Notes: a model not told the origin generated them from the sequence alone. 7,094 nt of DNA from Candidatus Portnoyibacteriota bacterium (GCA_030605865.1 JAUWHN010000008.1:1-7094); one strand, 5' to 3'; shown: positions 1 to 6,010, numbered from the stretch's first letter. A program made the numbers and translations.

Positions 1-45
1 AAAACAAGGAACAATCAATTGTTACCTAATTTTTGGTATTTGCTC

Positions 46-72
46 ATGTGCGTAAAGCCCGGCGCTGCACAT
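46..72 (+). other. Possible leader hairpin upstream of the first gene
   Basis: ATGTGC (46-51) is the exact reverse complement of GCACAT (67-72). Just inside, AGC (56-58) can pair with GCT (64-66) around a CCGGC loop, leaving GTAA as a bulge. The element is richer in G+C than its surroundings and ends 8 bases before the chosen ATG at 81. It may be a 5' leader structure or an operator-like dyad. No convincing -35/-10 pair is visible in the 80 bases available and no T-tract follows, so neither promoter nor terminator can be assigned. Confidence 0.3.
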
Positions 73-80
73 TCGAAAAT

Positions 81-1595
81 ATGAAAAAAATTAAAAAAAT
101 TAATAGAACTATTTTAGTTGCTTTTTTGGTTGTTTTGTTTATTGTAGGAGTTTATTTAACTAAAGATGAAACTCTCCACGGCTCTTCTGATGATAATGTA
201 ACCGGCTGGGCTTGGGGAGGTGGAGATGATGGTATTTATGCTGGAAGCGGCTGGATTAGTTTTAATTGTTATAATTATTACAATTTGGCAGTTGATAATA
301 CATTAGAAGATCGTTGTAGCCCGGAGCCCACTTATTATGACTATGGGGTGCATATTGATTCTTCCACTGGCGGTTTTTCTGGTGAGGCCTGGGTCGGCGG
401 AGGAGAAGAAGGAGGGGTTGATGTTCCGATGCTTGGCTGGCTTAGTTTTGACCGCATTGAAACTGGTAATCCCCCGGCAGCTCCTTTTAACACCGGCGAT
501 CCCACAGACTCTATTGCCAGTCTTGATTTTCAAACCGGGCAGGTTTTTGGCTGGATGAAGGCTTTGGCTGCTGATGGCACTGGCTGGGACGGTTGGATAA
601 AGTTAGGCGGTGATACAGGAGGAACCTGGCCAACTTACGGAGGCGAGCAGGTATCAGTTAATCTAGATACTAAAAGATTTTGCGGCTGGGCCTGGGGCAG
701 TGATGTAGTTGGTTGGGTTAGTTTTAATGTTTTTTGTGATGAGTGTGATGATGACCCCTTTCCTGATGGCGATGGTGTTGTTGATGATGACGCGCCGGCC
801 GGCTGTGCACCTCCCGGAACCCCAATGCCTCCTTTTCCTATAGTTGACATCAATTTCTCGCCCAAAGGTAGTGAGCTCAATCCTGTGGATACGTTCTATT
901 ATTGTAAAGATTCTCTCCATCCTAAACTTTCCTGGACCTATTCTGATCCTGATAATGTTCCTCCTGGCACCGATCCTCAAACAGCTTACCACATTCAAAT
1001 AGACGTGGAGGGGTCCAGCGATTTTGAGTTCCCGCTTAAATTAGAGAAAATAGCCTATACTGATTCAACTACCTATACTGTTATCGAGGCAGATATGGTG
1101 GACGATGATCTTGAGTGGAACACAACTTATTACTGGCGGATAAAAGTGAAAGATAGCGATGAGCACTGGTCTGATTGGTCTTCAGTAGTTAGTTTCACCA
1201 CTCCTTTTCATGCTTATCCTAATGTTCTCTTTAGCTACGCGCCGAATCAGCCCAGCGCTGAAGAAAACGTTAGTTTTAGAGATTTAAGTACTTGTTACGA
1301 TAGCACTACTTATATTGAGGGGAGAGAATGTACTACAGTGACATTTGGTGATAGCTATAACTGGACTTTTACCCTTAAAGAAGGAAGCGGCGACGTAAAT
1401 TGGGATTTGGATAAAGGCGATGCACTTACTCTTGAGAATCCAGTAGTAAGCTTTTCTGACAAAGGCAAATGGGAGGTGAAGTTGAGGGTTACTGATGGCA
1501 ACCCCGAAGCTTATTCCTGCGAGACCCCTCCTCCTTATGAGATTATTATTGTCCGCGAACCCCTGCCGTGGTGGAAGGAGATAATACCGAGGTAA
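81..1595 (+). CDS. Membrane-anchored extracellular protein with Trp-rich repeats, Fn3-like and PKD-like domains
   Basis: A 504-residue protein of unknown specific function, probably exposed on the cell surface. The start at 81 is chosen because it gives a standard lysine-rich n-region (MKKIKKINR) followed by a hydrophobic segment (about residues 9-26). The frame is open upstream to a TTG at 33, but that would add an Arg/Cys-rich, non-signal-like 16-residue extension. No clear signal peptidase I site follows, so the helix may stay as an anchor. In order: four Trp-rich repeats of the GWAW...GWISFN type (about 42-216); an Asp-rich, possibly Ca-binding linker (about 220-238); an Fn3-like beta-sandwich (about 256-374; PKLSW, TYYWRIKVKDSD, SVVSFTTP); and a PKD-like domain (about 380-491; VSFRDLST, WEVKLRVTDG). 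Ten Cys follow the anchor, an even number compatible with disulfides. It lies 7 bp upstream of pilM, so it is probably co-transcribed with the pilus genes. An adhesin or pilus-associated role is inference only. Confidence 0.82.
   Translation: MKKIKKINRTILVAFLVVLFIVGVYLTKDETLHGSSDDNVTGWAWGGGDDGIYAGSGWISFNCYNYYNLAVDNTLEDRCSPEPTYYDYGVHIDSSTGGFSGEAWVGGGEEGGVDVPMLGWLSFDRIETGNPPAAPFNTGDPTDSIASLDFQTGQVFGWMKALAADGTGWDGWIKLGGDTGGTWPTYGGEQVSVNLDTKRFCGWAWGSDVVGWVSFNVFCDECDDDPFPDGDGVVDDDAPAGCAPPGTPMPPFPIVDINFSPKGSELNPVDTFYYCKDSLHPKLSWTYSDPDNVPPGTDPQTAYHIQIDVEGSSDFEFPLKLEKIAYTDSTTYTVIEADMVDDDLEWNTTYYWRIKVKDSDEHWSDWSSVVSFTTPFHAYPNVLFSYAPNQPSAEENVSFRDLSTCYDSTTYIEGRECTTVTFGDSYNWTFTLKEGSGDVNWDLDKGDALTLENPVVSFSDKGKWEVKLRVTDGNPEAYSCETPPPYEIIIVREPLPWWKEIIPR
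204..728 (+). repeat. Four degenerate Trp-rich repeats within the surface protein
   Basis: Repeat cores lie at 204-266 (GWAW...GWISFN), 375-452 (GEAW...GWLSFD), 543-611 (FGWMKA...GWIKLGG) and 678-728 (GWAWGSDVVGWVSFN). Each has a W-containing strand, a Gly/Asp-rich turn and a second GW(I/L/V)(S/K) strand. Copies 1 and 4 are the closest in both protein and DNA (GGCTGGGCYTGGGG near the start of each). The variable-length gaps mean these are diverged protein repeats rather than a recent tandem duplication. From memory, similar GWAW...GWISFN repeats are common in secreted Parcubacteria proteins. Confidence 0.7.
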
Positions 1596-1602
1596 TAAAA
1601 AT

Positions 1603-2712
1603 ATGCTTAGCATTTTTCAGCGAAAGCCGAAAACTTGTATAGGTATTGACATTGGTACGTCATCAATAAAGGTGGTACAATTAAAGCGCAGCGAGAATAG
1701 ATATAGACTGGAAACTTATGGTGAACTTCAAACTTATGGTTATCTGGAAAGATTAAACGATCCTCTTCAGACTAAATCTTTAAAGATATTAGAGGCCCAC
1801 GTGATTGAAATGGTTAAAGAGTTGCTTAAGGAGACTGGTGCTACTACTAAAAATGCAGTGATGTCTATTCCGGTTTTCTCCAGTTTTGTCAGTGTAACAG
1901 ATTTACCACCAATGTTAGAAAAAGAATTACCGCGCGCTTTAGTTTTTGAGGCAAAGCGTCATATTCCCATTCCTTTATCCGAAGTAAGAATAGATTGGAA
2001 GGTTATCAATAAAACAATAGTAGATTTGGAAGGAGGCCTGTCTGCGGGCAAGGCAGGGAAAAAGGGGCTGACAAAATTCCGGGTTATTTTAATAGCGGTT
2101 CCTAAAGAAGTGATTGCTAAATATTTGCGGATTGCCAAGGCCCTGGAATTAAAGCTTCTGGCTTTAGAATTAGAAAGCTTTAGTTATATCCGTTCGCTCG
2201 TTGGCAGTGATCCAAGCACTATTTGCATTTTAGATTTTGGTGCTCGTTCAACTTCTTTTACGGTTGTGGATAAAAGTTTTATTCAAATGAGCCATAGTCT
2301 TGATATTGCCGGCAGCGAGCTAACAAAAGCCCTTGCTCATGGGATGGGCATTGATTTTAGAAGAGCAGAATCCTATAAAAGGGAAAGCGGGTTAGGCGCT
2401 GGAGGATTGGGAGCGGAAAAAGAACTTAGGGATATTCTTTTGACTTTTGTTGACAAAATAGTTTTGGAGCTGGAAAGAATGATTGACAGCTATCAAAGAA
2501 AAACAAAAAGAAAGGTAACTAAGTTAATTTTAAGCGGCGGTTCCGGCGGCTTGATTGGGTTAGAAGAGCATTTAAAGAAAAGATTGAAGCTCAATATTGA
2601 AGTAGCTAATCCTTGGGCGCGGGTAGTTCGTTTGTCTCTTCTTGATCCAATTCTTAAAGAGCTTGCCCCCAGATTTGCCGTGGCAGCAGGAGCGGCAATG
2701 AGGGAATTGTAA
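1603..2712 (+). CDS. pilM: Type IV pilus assembly protein PilM (actin-like ATPase)
   Basis: A 369-residue cytoplasmic protein of the FtsA/actin-like fold. In known systems PilM binds ATP and the cytoplasmic N-terminus of PilN, coupling the cytoplasmic motors to the PilN-PilO membrane complex. Visible motifs: phosphate-1 loop IGIDIGTSSIKVVQL (residues 13-27), phosphate-2 loop ILDFGARSTSF (209-219), and the adenosine-binding LILSGGSGGLIGLEEHL (308-324). The family segment with AVPKEVI and ALELESFSY lies in between. Length is close to the usual of about 350. A small Gly/Lys-rich loop (about 143-155) interrupts the central domain and looks flexible. The ATG at 1603 is preceded by GAGGT overlapping the upstream stop, a plausible Shine-Dalgarno though spaced about 11 bases. 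Two bases separate it from pilN, so the two are surely co-transcribed. Confidence 0.95.
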   Translation: MLSIFQRKPKTCIGIDIGTSSIKVVQLKRSENRYRLETYGELQTYGYLERLNDPLQTKSLKILEAHVIEMVKELLKETGATTKNAVMSIPVFSSFVSVTDLPPMLEKELPRALVFEAKRHIPIPLSEVRIDWKVINKTIVDLEGGLSAGKAGKKGLTKFRVILIAVPKEVIAKYLRIAKALELKLLALELESFSYIRSLVGSDPSTICILDFGARSTSFTVVDKSFIQMSHSLDIAGSELTKALAHGMGIDFRRAESYKRESGLGAGGLGAEKELRDILLTFVDKIVLELERMIDSYQRKTKRKVTKLILSGGSGGLIGLEEHLKKRLKLNIEVANPWARVVRLSLLDPILKELAPRFAVAAGAAMREL

Positions 2713-2714
2713 AT

Positions 2715-3272
2715 ATGCCTGAAGATATTGGTTTAATTCCAAAAAGTTATGGGAAAGAGAAAGTTGGTTTTAAAACTATTTTTTCAAAAATAGGAATTTT
2801 ACTTATTGGATTATTAGTCTTAAGCCTCATAGTTTACGGAGGCTTATTCTATTATAATAAATCTTTAACCGAGAGACTCTCGGAACTTCAGACACAGACC
2901 GAAGAAATAAACAGGCAGAGAGATACCAAATTTGAAGAAAAAGTTATTTCTTTAGAGGCAGCTTTAAATAGTTTAAGCAATATTTTAAAGAATCATGTTT
3001 ATTGGTCAAATGTTTTTTCTGAATTTGAATCTCTTACTTTGCCCCAGGTAAGCTTTTCTAATTTCAACGCAAGCTTAAAAGACGATGGTTCTGTTGATTT
3101 AACTCTTAGCGGGAATACTTCGGGCTATACTTATTTAGCCAAGCAGATGGTAAGTTTTAGCCGGGATGAATTGGTTTCCAACATCAAACTATCCGGAATA
3201 AATCTGGGCACTGAAGGAGGGATTGGGTTTGGATTGAGCGTTACTTTTTTAGGGGAAATTTTATTAAAATGA
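2715..3272 (+). CDS. pilN: PilN-like pilus inner-membrane alignment protein
   Basis: A 185-residue bitopic membrane protein. A short cytoplasmic tail (MPEDIGLIPKSYGK...) leads to one transmembrane helix (about residues 25-47), a coiled-coil-like stretch (about 49-95, rich in Glu/Gln/Leu) and a small alpha/beta domain with alternating strands (VSFSNFNASLKDDGSVDLTL, residues 112-131; later IGFGLSVTFLGEILL). This is the PilN plan: the tail binds PilM and the extracytoplasmic domain pairs with PilO. The tail motif IGLIPK resembles but is not the canonical INLLP(W/Y)R: the usual Asn is Gly. Identification rests on architecture and position between pilM and pilO; overall sequence similarity to classical PilN looks weak. 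Its stop codon overlaps the pilO start (ATGA at 3269-3272), which implies translational coupling. Confidence 0.85.
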   Translation: MPEDIGLIPKSYGKEKVGFKTIFSKIGILLIGLLVLSLIVYGGLFYYNKSLTERLSELQTQTEEINRQRDTKFEEKVISLEAALNSLSNILKNHVYWSNVFSEFESLTLPQVSFSNFNASLKDDGSVDLTLSGNTSGYTYLAKQMVSFSRDELVSNIKLSGINLGTEGGIGFGLSVTFLGEILLK

Positions 3273-3868
3273 AGGGTATCATAACTATAATTTTACTTGT
3301 TGCTCTTGTGGCTATTATAATGTTTTTTGACTTGCCGGCTTATAATAAAGTTGGTTTTCTTAAGAATGAAATTGAAAAATACGAGCAATTTTTAGAAGAA
3401 AAGAAAGAACTTTTAGTTAAGGTCGGACAGCTAAAGGAGATTTATGAAAGCAAGGAAGAGGAAATTAATAAAGTGTATTATGTTTTGCCGCCCTCGGCAG
3501 ATATTCCTAATTTAATTGTTCAATTTGAAGCCTTAGTTTCGGAGAATGGCTTGATATTGGGGAATCTTAGGTTTAGCCAGGTTGAAACAGCTAAAAAAAC
3601 CGGTAAAGTAACCTGGGGAGGAGAAGCAGAAGAAGAAACTGCTGTTGCTGAAGTCGGGGCCTTAAGAACCCATCAAAACTTGGAAGTGTCTCTAAGTTTA
3701 ACCGGCAGCTATCAGTCTTTTAAGAGTTTTTTAAAGGCGCTGGAGTATAATATTCGTTTAATGGACATAAAATCTATTAGTTTTTCTTCGGCAAAAGCAG
3801 AGAAAGGAGAAGAAGCAGGGATTCCGACCCATACTTTTGCCGTGAGTTTGGAAGTCTACTATCGATAA
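3269..3868 (+). CDS. pilO: PilO-like pilus inner-membrane alignment protein
   Basis: A 199-residue bitopic protein. It begins almost at once with a transmembrane helix (about residues 3-20), followed by a Glu/Lys-rich coiled coil (about 30-70) and a ferredoxin-like C-terminal domain (about 75-199). The segment YYVLPPSADIPNLIVQFEALVSENGLILGNL (70-100) is the recognisable PilO signature: an LP motif, a 'P-x-L-hydrophobic' helix and the 'GL-x-L' strand. SLSLTGSYQSFKSFLKALE (142-160) matches the later beta-alpha unit. A charged loop (about 108-130) is inserted between strands. PilO pairs with PilN on the outer face of the membrane. The start overlaps the pilN stop by four bases (ATGA); AGGGGAAA just upstream could act as a ribosome-binding site. 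A single base separates its stop from the next ATG. Confidence 0.88.
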   Translation: MKGIITIILLVALVAIIMFFDLPAYNKVGFLKNEIEKYEQFLEEKKELLVKVGQLKEIYESKEEEINKVYYVLPPSADIPNLIVQFEALVSENGLILGNLRFSQVETAKKTGKVTWGGEAEEETAVAEVGALRTHQNLEVSLSLTGSYQSFKSFLKALEYNIRLMDIKSISFSSAKAEKGEEAGIPTHTFAVSLEVYYR

Positions 3869-3869
3869 T

Positions 3870-4163
3870 ATGGCTCAGCCTTTAGCACAACTAAAGCGTC
3901 AGAAAGTTTTAATTATAGTATTAGCAGTAGTTCTTGTTATTACTGCCTTTGTTTGGTATTCAAATTTTCAACAACCGACCGATGAGGAATATATTCCTCC
4001 CAAGGGGGGAATAGCTCCTTTGCCTATTGAAGAACGGCTTAAGGAAATTAGATTAGACTTAAGCGCCCTGGATGATGCTTTATTTAAATCTTTAAGGTCT
4101 CATGGATTGTTACCGGTGACCATTGGAGAAAGCGGCCGAGAGAATCCGTTAGAATCGTATTAA
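3870..4163 (+). CDS. Small single-pass membrane protein in the PilP position
   Basis: A 97-residue protein I cannot assign to a classical family with confidence. It has a basic N-terminus (LKRQK), one transmembrane helix (about residues 13-30), a Pro-rich linker (IPPKGGIAPLPIEERL, 42-57), an amphipathic stretch (RLKEIRLDLSALDDALFKSLRSHG) and a C-terminus ending GESGRENPLESY. It sits between pilO and pilB with one-base gaps on each side (TAATATG at both junctions). In proteobacterial operons that slot holds pilP, a lipoprotein linking PilN/PilO to the secretin; here there is no lipobox and no secretin in view. A 'GR-x-NP' tail loosely recalls the 'R-x-(N/D)PF' segment of PilP/GspC-type linker proteins, but this is weak. 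Best guess: an accessory subunit of the PilM-N-O complex. No Shine-Dalgarno is evident, so translation may depend on coupling from pilO. Confidence 0.85.
   Translation: MAQPLAQLKRQKVLIIVLAVVLVITAFVWYSNFQQPTDEEYIPPKGGIAPLPIEERLKEIRLDLSALDDALFKSLRSHGLLPVTIGESGRENPLESY
3984..4013 (+). other. Overlapping dyads that can form two alternative hairpins
   Basis: GAGGAATATATTCCTC (3984-3999) is a perfect 16-bp palindrome. Its right half, extended as TATTCCTCCC (3992-4001), can instead pair with GGGGGGAATA (4004-4013) across an AA spacer, giving ten pairs of which one is G-T. The two structures share an arm and so exclude each other. They lie inside the small membrane-protein gene and encode the EEYIPPKGGI region. 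The run of six G is the longest G homopolymer I noticed in the window. Function is unknown; it could be chance plus coding constraint. Confidence 0.4.
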
Positions 4164-4164
4164 T

Positions 4165-5928
4165 ATGGCTAAAAAAACTCTCATTGACTACATAGTAGAA
4201 AAAAGGTTAATTGACCCCCTTGTTTTAGATTCTTTAAGAAAAGAAGCAGAAAAAAAAGGGATTCCTTTGGAAAATTATTTACTGGAAAGCAAGATAGTTA
4301 AAGAGGAAGATTTTTACCGTTTAAAATCAGAGCTTTTAAAAATTCCTCTTAAAAGCTTAGTTGACAAAAAGATAAAGCCGGAGGTTTTTAAGTTAATTCC
4401 CATTGAAGCGGTTCAGCATTATGAATTCACCCCAATTCATATTGACCCAAAAAAGAAAATTTTAGAAGTAGGAATGATTAGTCCGGAAGACGTTGAAGCC
4501 CGAGAGGCCTTGAAGTTCATTGCCCACCGGAACAATCTTACCCCAAAAATTTATTTAATTTCAGCAACTGATTTTAAGGAAGCTTTAAAACAATATACCT
4601 CATTGAAAGGAGAAGTTGAAAAAGCTTTGACCGAATTAGAGAGAGAGCTAAAAAAAGAGAGAATAGTTTTTAAGAAAGAAAAAAGAGTAGAGAAAATAGA
4701 GAAATTGGCTGAAGAAGCTCCCATAACCAAGGTAGTTGCTACAATCTTGAATCATGCTATTGAAGAAAGGGCCTCTGATATTCATATAGAGCCAACCGAA
4801 AAAAGTCTAAAAGTTAGATTTCGGGTAGATGGTATACTTCATACCAGCCTTCTTTTGCCCGTAAAGATTCATTCGGCAGTTGTTTCCAGGATTAAAATAC
4901 TTTCCAATCTTAAAATTGATGAAACAAGAATACCCCAGGACGGCAGATTTTATACCAGTATTGGCAAATGGAAAATTGATTTTCGGGTTTCAACTTTTCC
5001 TACTTATGCCGGGGAAAAAGTGGTAATGAGAATTCTTGATCCTTCGGTAGGATTGCGAAGACTTTCGGAATTAGGTCTTGAAGGAAAGAATCTTAAGATT
5101 TTAAAACAAGCTATTAATAAGTCCTTTGGATTAATCTTAATTACCGGGCCCACTGGTTCGGGTAAAACTACCACTCTTTATTCTATTTTAAATATACTTA
5201 ACAAGGAGGATGTAAATATAGTTAGCTTAGAAGATCCGATTGAGTATTATATTGAAGGAGTTAATCAATCCCAGGTTCGTCCGGAGATTGGTTATAGTTT
5301 TGCCACTGGATTGCGTCATGTTCTCCGTCAGGATCCGGACAAGATTATGGTTGGCGAGATTCGAGACAATGAAACAGCAGCCTTAGCAATCCATGCTGCC
5401 TTAACCGGTCACCTGGTTCTTTCCACCCTTCATACCAATAATGCCTTGGGAGTAATCCCCCGGCTTATAGATATGGGGATTGACCCTTATTTGATTTCTC
5501 CAACCCTTATTTTGGCAGTAGCCCAGAGATTGGTGAGAAAACTTTGTCCGGACAGCAAACAATTAATGACACTTTCTCCGAAAATGAAAAAGCTTGTAGA
5601 TGAGCAAGTTAAGGAAATTAAAAAGAAAGATATTAAGGCTTTGAAGTCTTACCAGCCTACGGCTGGTCACCCGCAGGGTGATAAGTTTTATATGTCCAAG
5701 GTTTCAAAAACTTGTCCGAAAGGGACCATGGGCCGAATAGGTATTTTTGAAATGCTTTATATGACTCCCCAGCTTGAGAAGATTCTTGTAACCGAGCCTT
5801 CCGAAACTAAAATTAAAGAAGAAATGGAAAAACAGCGAATGGTTAATATGCTTCAGGATGGGTTAGTTAAATCCCTGAGGGGAATTGTAAATTTTGAAGA
5901 CGTAGCTAAGGCAGTGGAGAGTAAGTAA
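4165..5928 (+). CDS. pilB: Type IV pilus extension ATPase PilB (GspE/PulE family)
   Basis: A 587-residue cytoplasmic hexameric ATPase that powers pilin polymerisation. Domains in order: an MshEN/T2SSE N-terminal domain (about 1-145; LIDYIVEKRLIDP, IPLENYLLESKIV), a charged linker (about 146-185), the N2 domain (about 186-300; ASDIHIEP, DETRIPQDGRF with R255 and R261) and the RecA-like motor. Motor motifs: Walker A GPTGSGKTTT (328-337, K334), Asp box SLEDPIEYY (E356, D357), Walker B IMVGEIRDNET (E398) and His box GHLVLSTLHTNNA (H416, H423). All catalytic motifs look intact. The C-terminal metal-binding motif is altered: the usual two CxxC pairs read CPDS (461-464) and SKTC (514-517), then GRIGIFEM. 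The intervening stretch contains two DNA hairpins at 5651-5681. The start follows the previous stop by one base (TAATATG). PilB rather than GspE is chosen from the pilM-N-O and pilT context. Confidence 0.96.
   Translation: MAKKTLIDYIVEKRLIDPLVLDSLRKEAEKKGIPLENYLLESKIVKEEDFYRLKSELLKIPLKSLVDKKIKPEVFKLIPIEAVQHYEFTPIHIDPKKKILEVGMISPEDVEAREALKFIAHRNNLTPKIYLISATDFKEALKQYTSLKGEVEKALTELERELKKERIVFKKEKRVEKIEKLAEEAPITKVVATILNHAIEERASDIHIEPTEKSLKVRFRVDGILHTSLLLPVKIHSAVVSRIKILSNLKIDETRIPQDGRFYTSIGKWKIDFRVSTFPTYAGEKVVMRILDPSVGLRRLSELGLEGKNLKILKQAINKSFGLILITGPTGSGKTTTLYSILNILNKEDVNIVSLEDPIEYYIEGVNQSQVRPEIGYSFATGLRHVLRQDPDKIMVGEIRDNETAALAIHAALTGHLVLSTLHTNNALGVIPRLIDMGIDPYLISPTLILAVAQRLVRKLCPDSKQLMTLSPKMKKLVDEQVKEIKKKDIKALKSYQPTAGHPQGDKFYMSKVSKTCPKGTMGRIGIFEMLYMTPQLEKILVTEPSETKIKEEMEKQRMVNMLQDGLVKSLRGIVNFEDVAKAVESK
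5651..5681 (+). repeat. Two abutting perfect hairpins inside pilB (REP-like palindromic element?)
   Basis: ACCAGCC (5651-5657), loop TAC, GGCTGGT (5661-5667) forms a perfect 7-bp stem. It is followed with a one-base overlap by TCACCC (5667-5672), loop GCA, GGGTGA (5676-5681), a perfect 6-bp stem. Both have three-base loops and are GC-rich in an AT-rich gene. They stay in frame and encode QPTAGHPQG between the two halves of the degenerate zinc motif, where PilB proteins vary in length. The pattern looks like a small palindromic repeat inserted in frame; dispersal elsewhere in the genome cannot be seen from here. Confidence 0.55.
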
Positions 5929-5931
5929 TCC

Positions 5932-6005
5932 AGCTTTTTAGCTTCTTAGCTTTTTAGCTTCTTAGGATTTATTCCTAAAAAGCTACAAGCTACAAGCTAC
6001 AAGCT
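5932..6005 (+). repeat. Composite tandem-repeat / inverted-repeat element in the pilB-pilT gap
   Basis: The 82-bp gap is nearly all repeat. AGCTTTTTAGCTTCTT occurs twice in tandem (5932-5947 and 5948-5963). ACAAGCT occurs three times in tandem (5985-5991, 5992-5998, 5999-6005). Between them AGCTTCTTAGGA (5956-5967) pairs with TCCTAAAAAGCT (5973-5984) at 11 of 12 positions around a TTTAT loop. Outside that core the AGCTT and AAGCT units remain complementary with small bulges, so the whole gap can fold into one long imperfect hairpin. No T-tract follows the hairpin, so it is not a standard terminator. It ends five bases before the pilT ATG and leaves pilT without a visible Shine-Dalgarno. Confidence 0.75.
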
Positions 6006-6010
6006 AATTT

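Noticed and set aside
1..26. Minus-strand terminator from the AACAAT-CA-ATTGTT dyad at 10-23
   Set aside because: The stem is short and AT-rich with a two-base spacer, and nothing upstream is visible to show a convergent gene.
33..80. Upstream extension of the first gene from a TTG at 33
   Set aside because: The added 16 residues are Arg/Cys-rich and would precede a normal lysine-rich signal/anchor n-region; the ATG at 81 is the better start.
303..998. Open frames on the minus strand (303-533, 635-880, 663-998) and a + frame at 337-558
   Set aside because: They lie wholly inside the surface-protein gene, have no recognisable domains and no plausible initiation context; they are shadows of the coding frame.
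1549..1585. Internal promoter before pilM (TTGTCC ... GATAAT)
   Set aside because: The spacer is about 25 bases, far from the usual 16-18, and no better -35 lies at the right distance.
1284..1613. Minus-strand open frame of 109 codons across the end of the first gene
   Set aside because: It overlaps the PKD-like domain and the pilM start antisense, with no family features.
2869..2883. Quasi-palindrome CCGAGAGACTCTCGG inside pilN
   Set aside because: It is a single 6-bp stem with a 3-base loop in normal coding sequence, with no second element or gap nearby; it may be chance.
5932..6010. Intrinsic terminator between pilB and pilT
   Set aside because: The hairpin is strong but is followed by more repeat and AATTT rather than a T-run; a terminator would cut off pilT and the following gene in a tight operon.
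5929..6010. CRISPR array or attachment site
   Set aside because: Repeat units are 7 and 16 bp, contiguous and without spacers; no cas or integrase gene is present.
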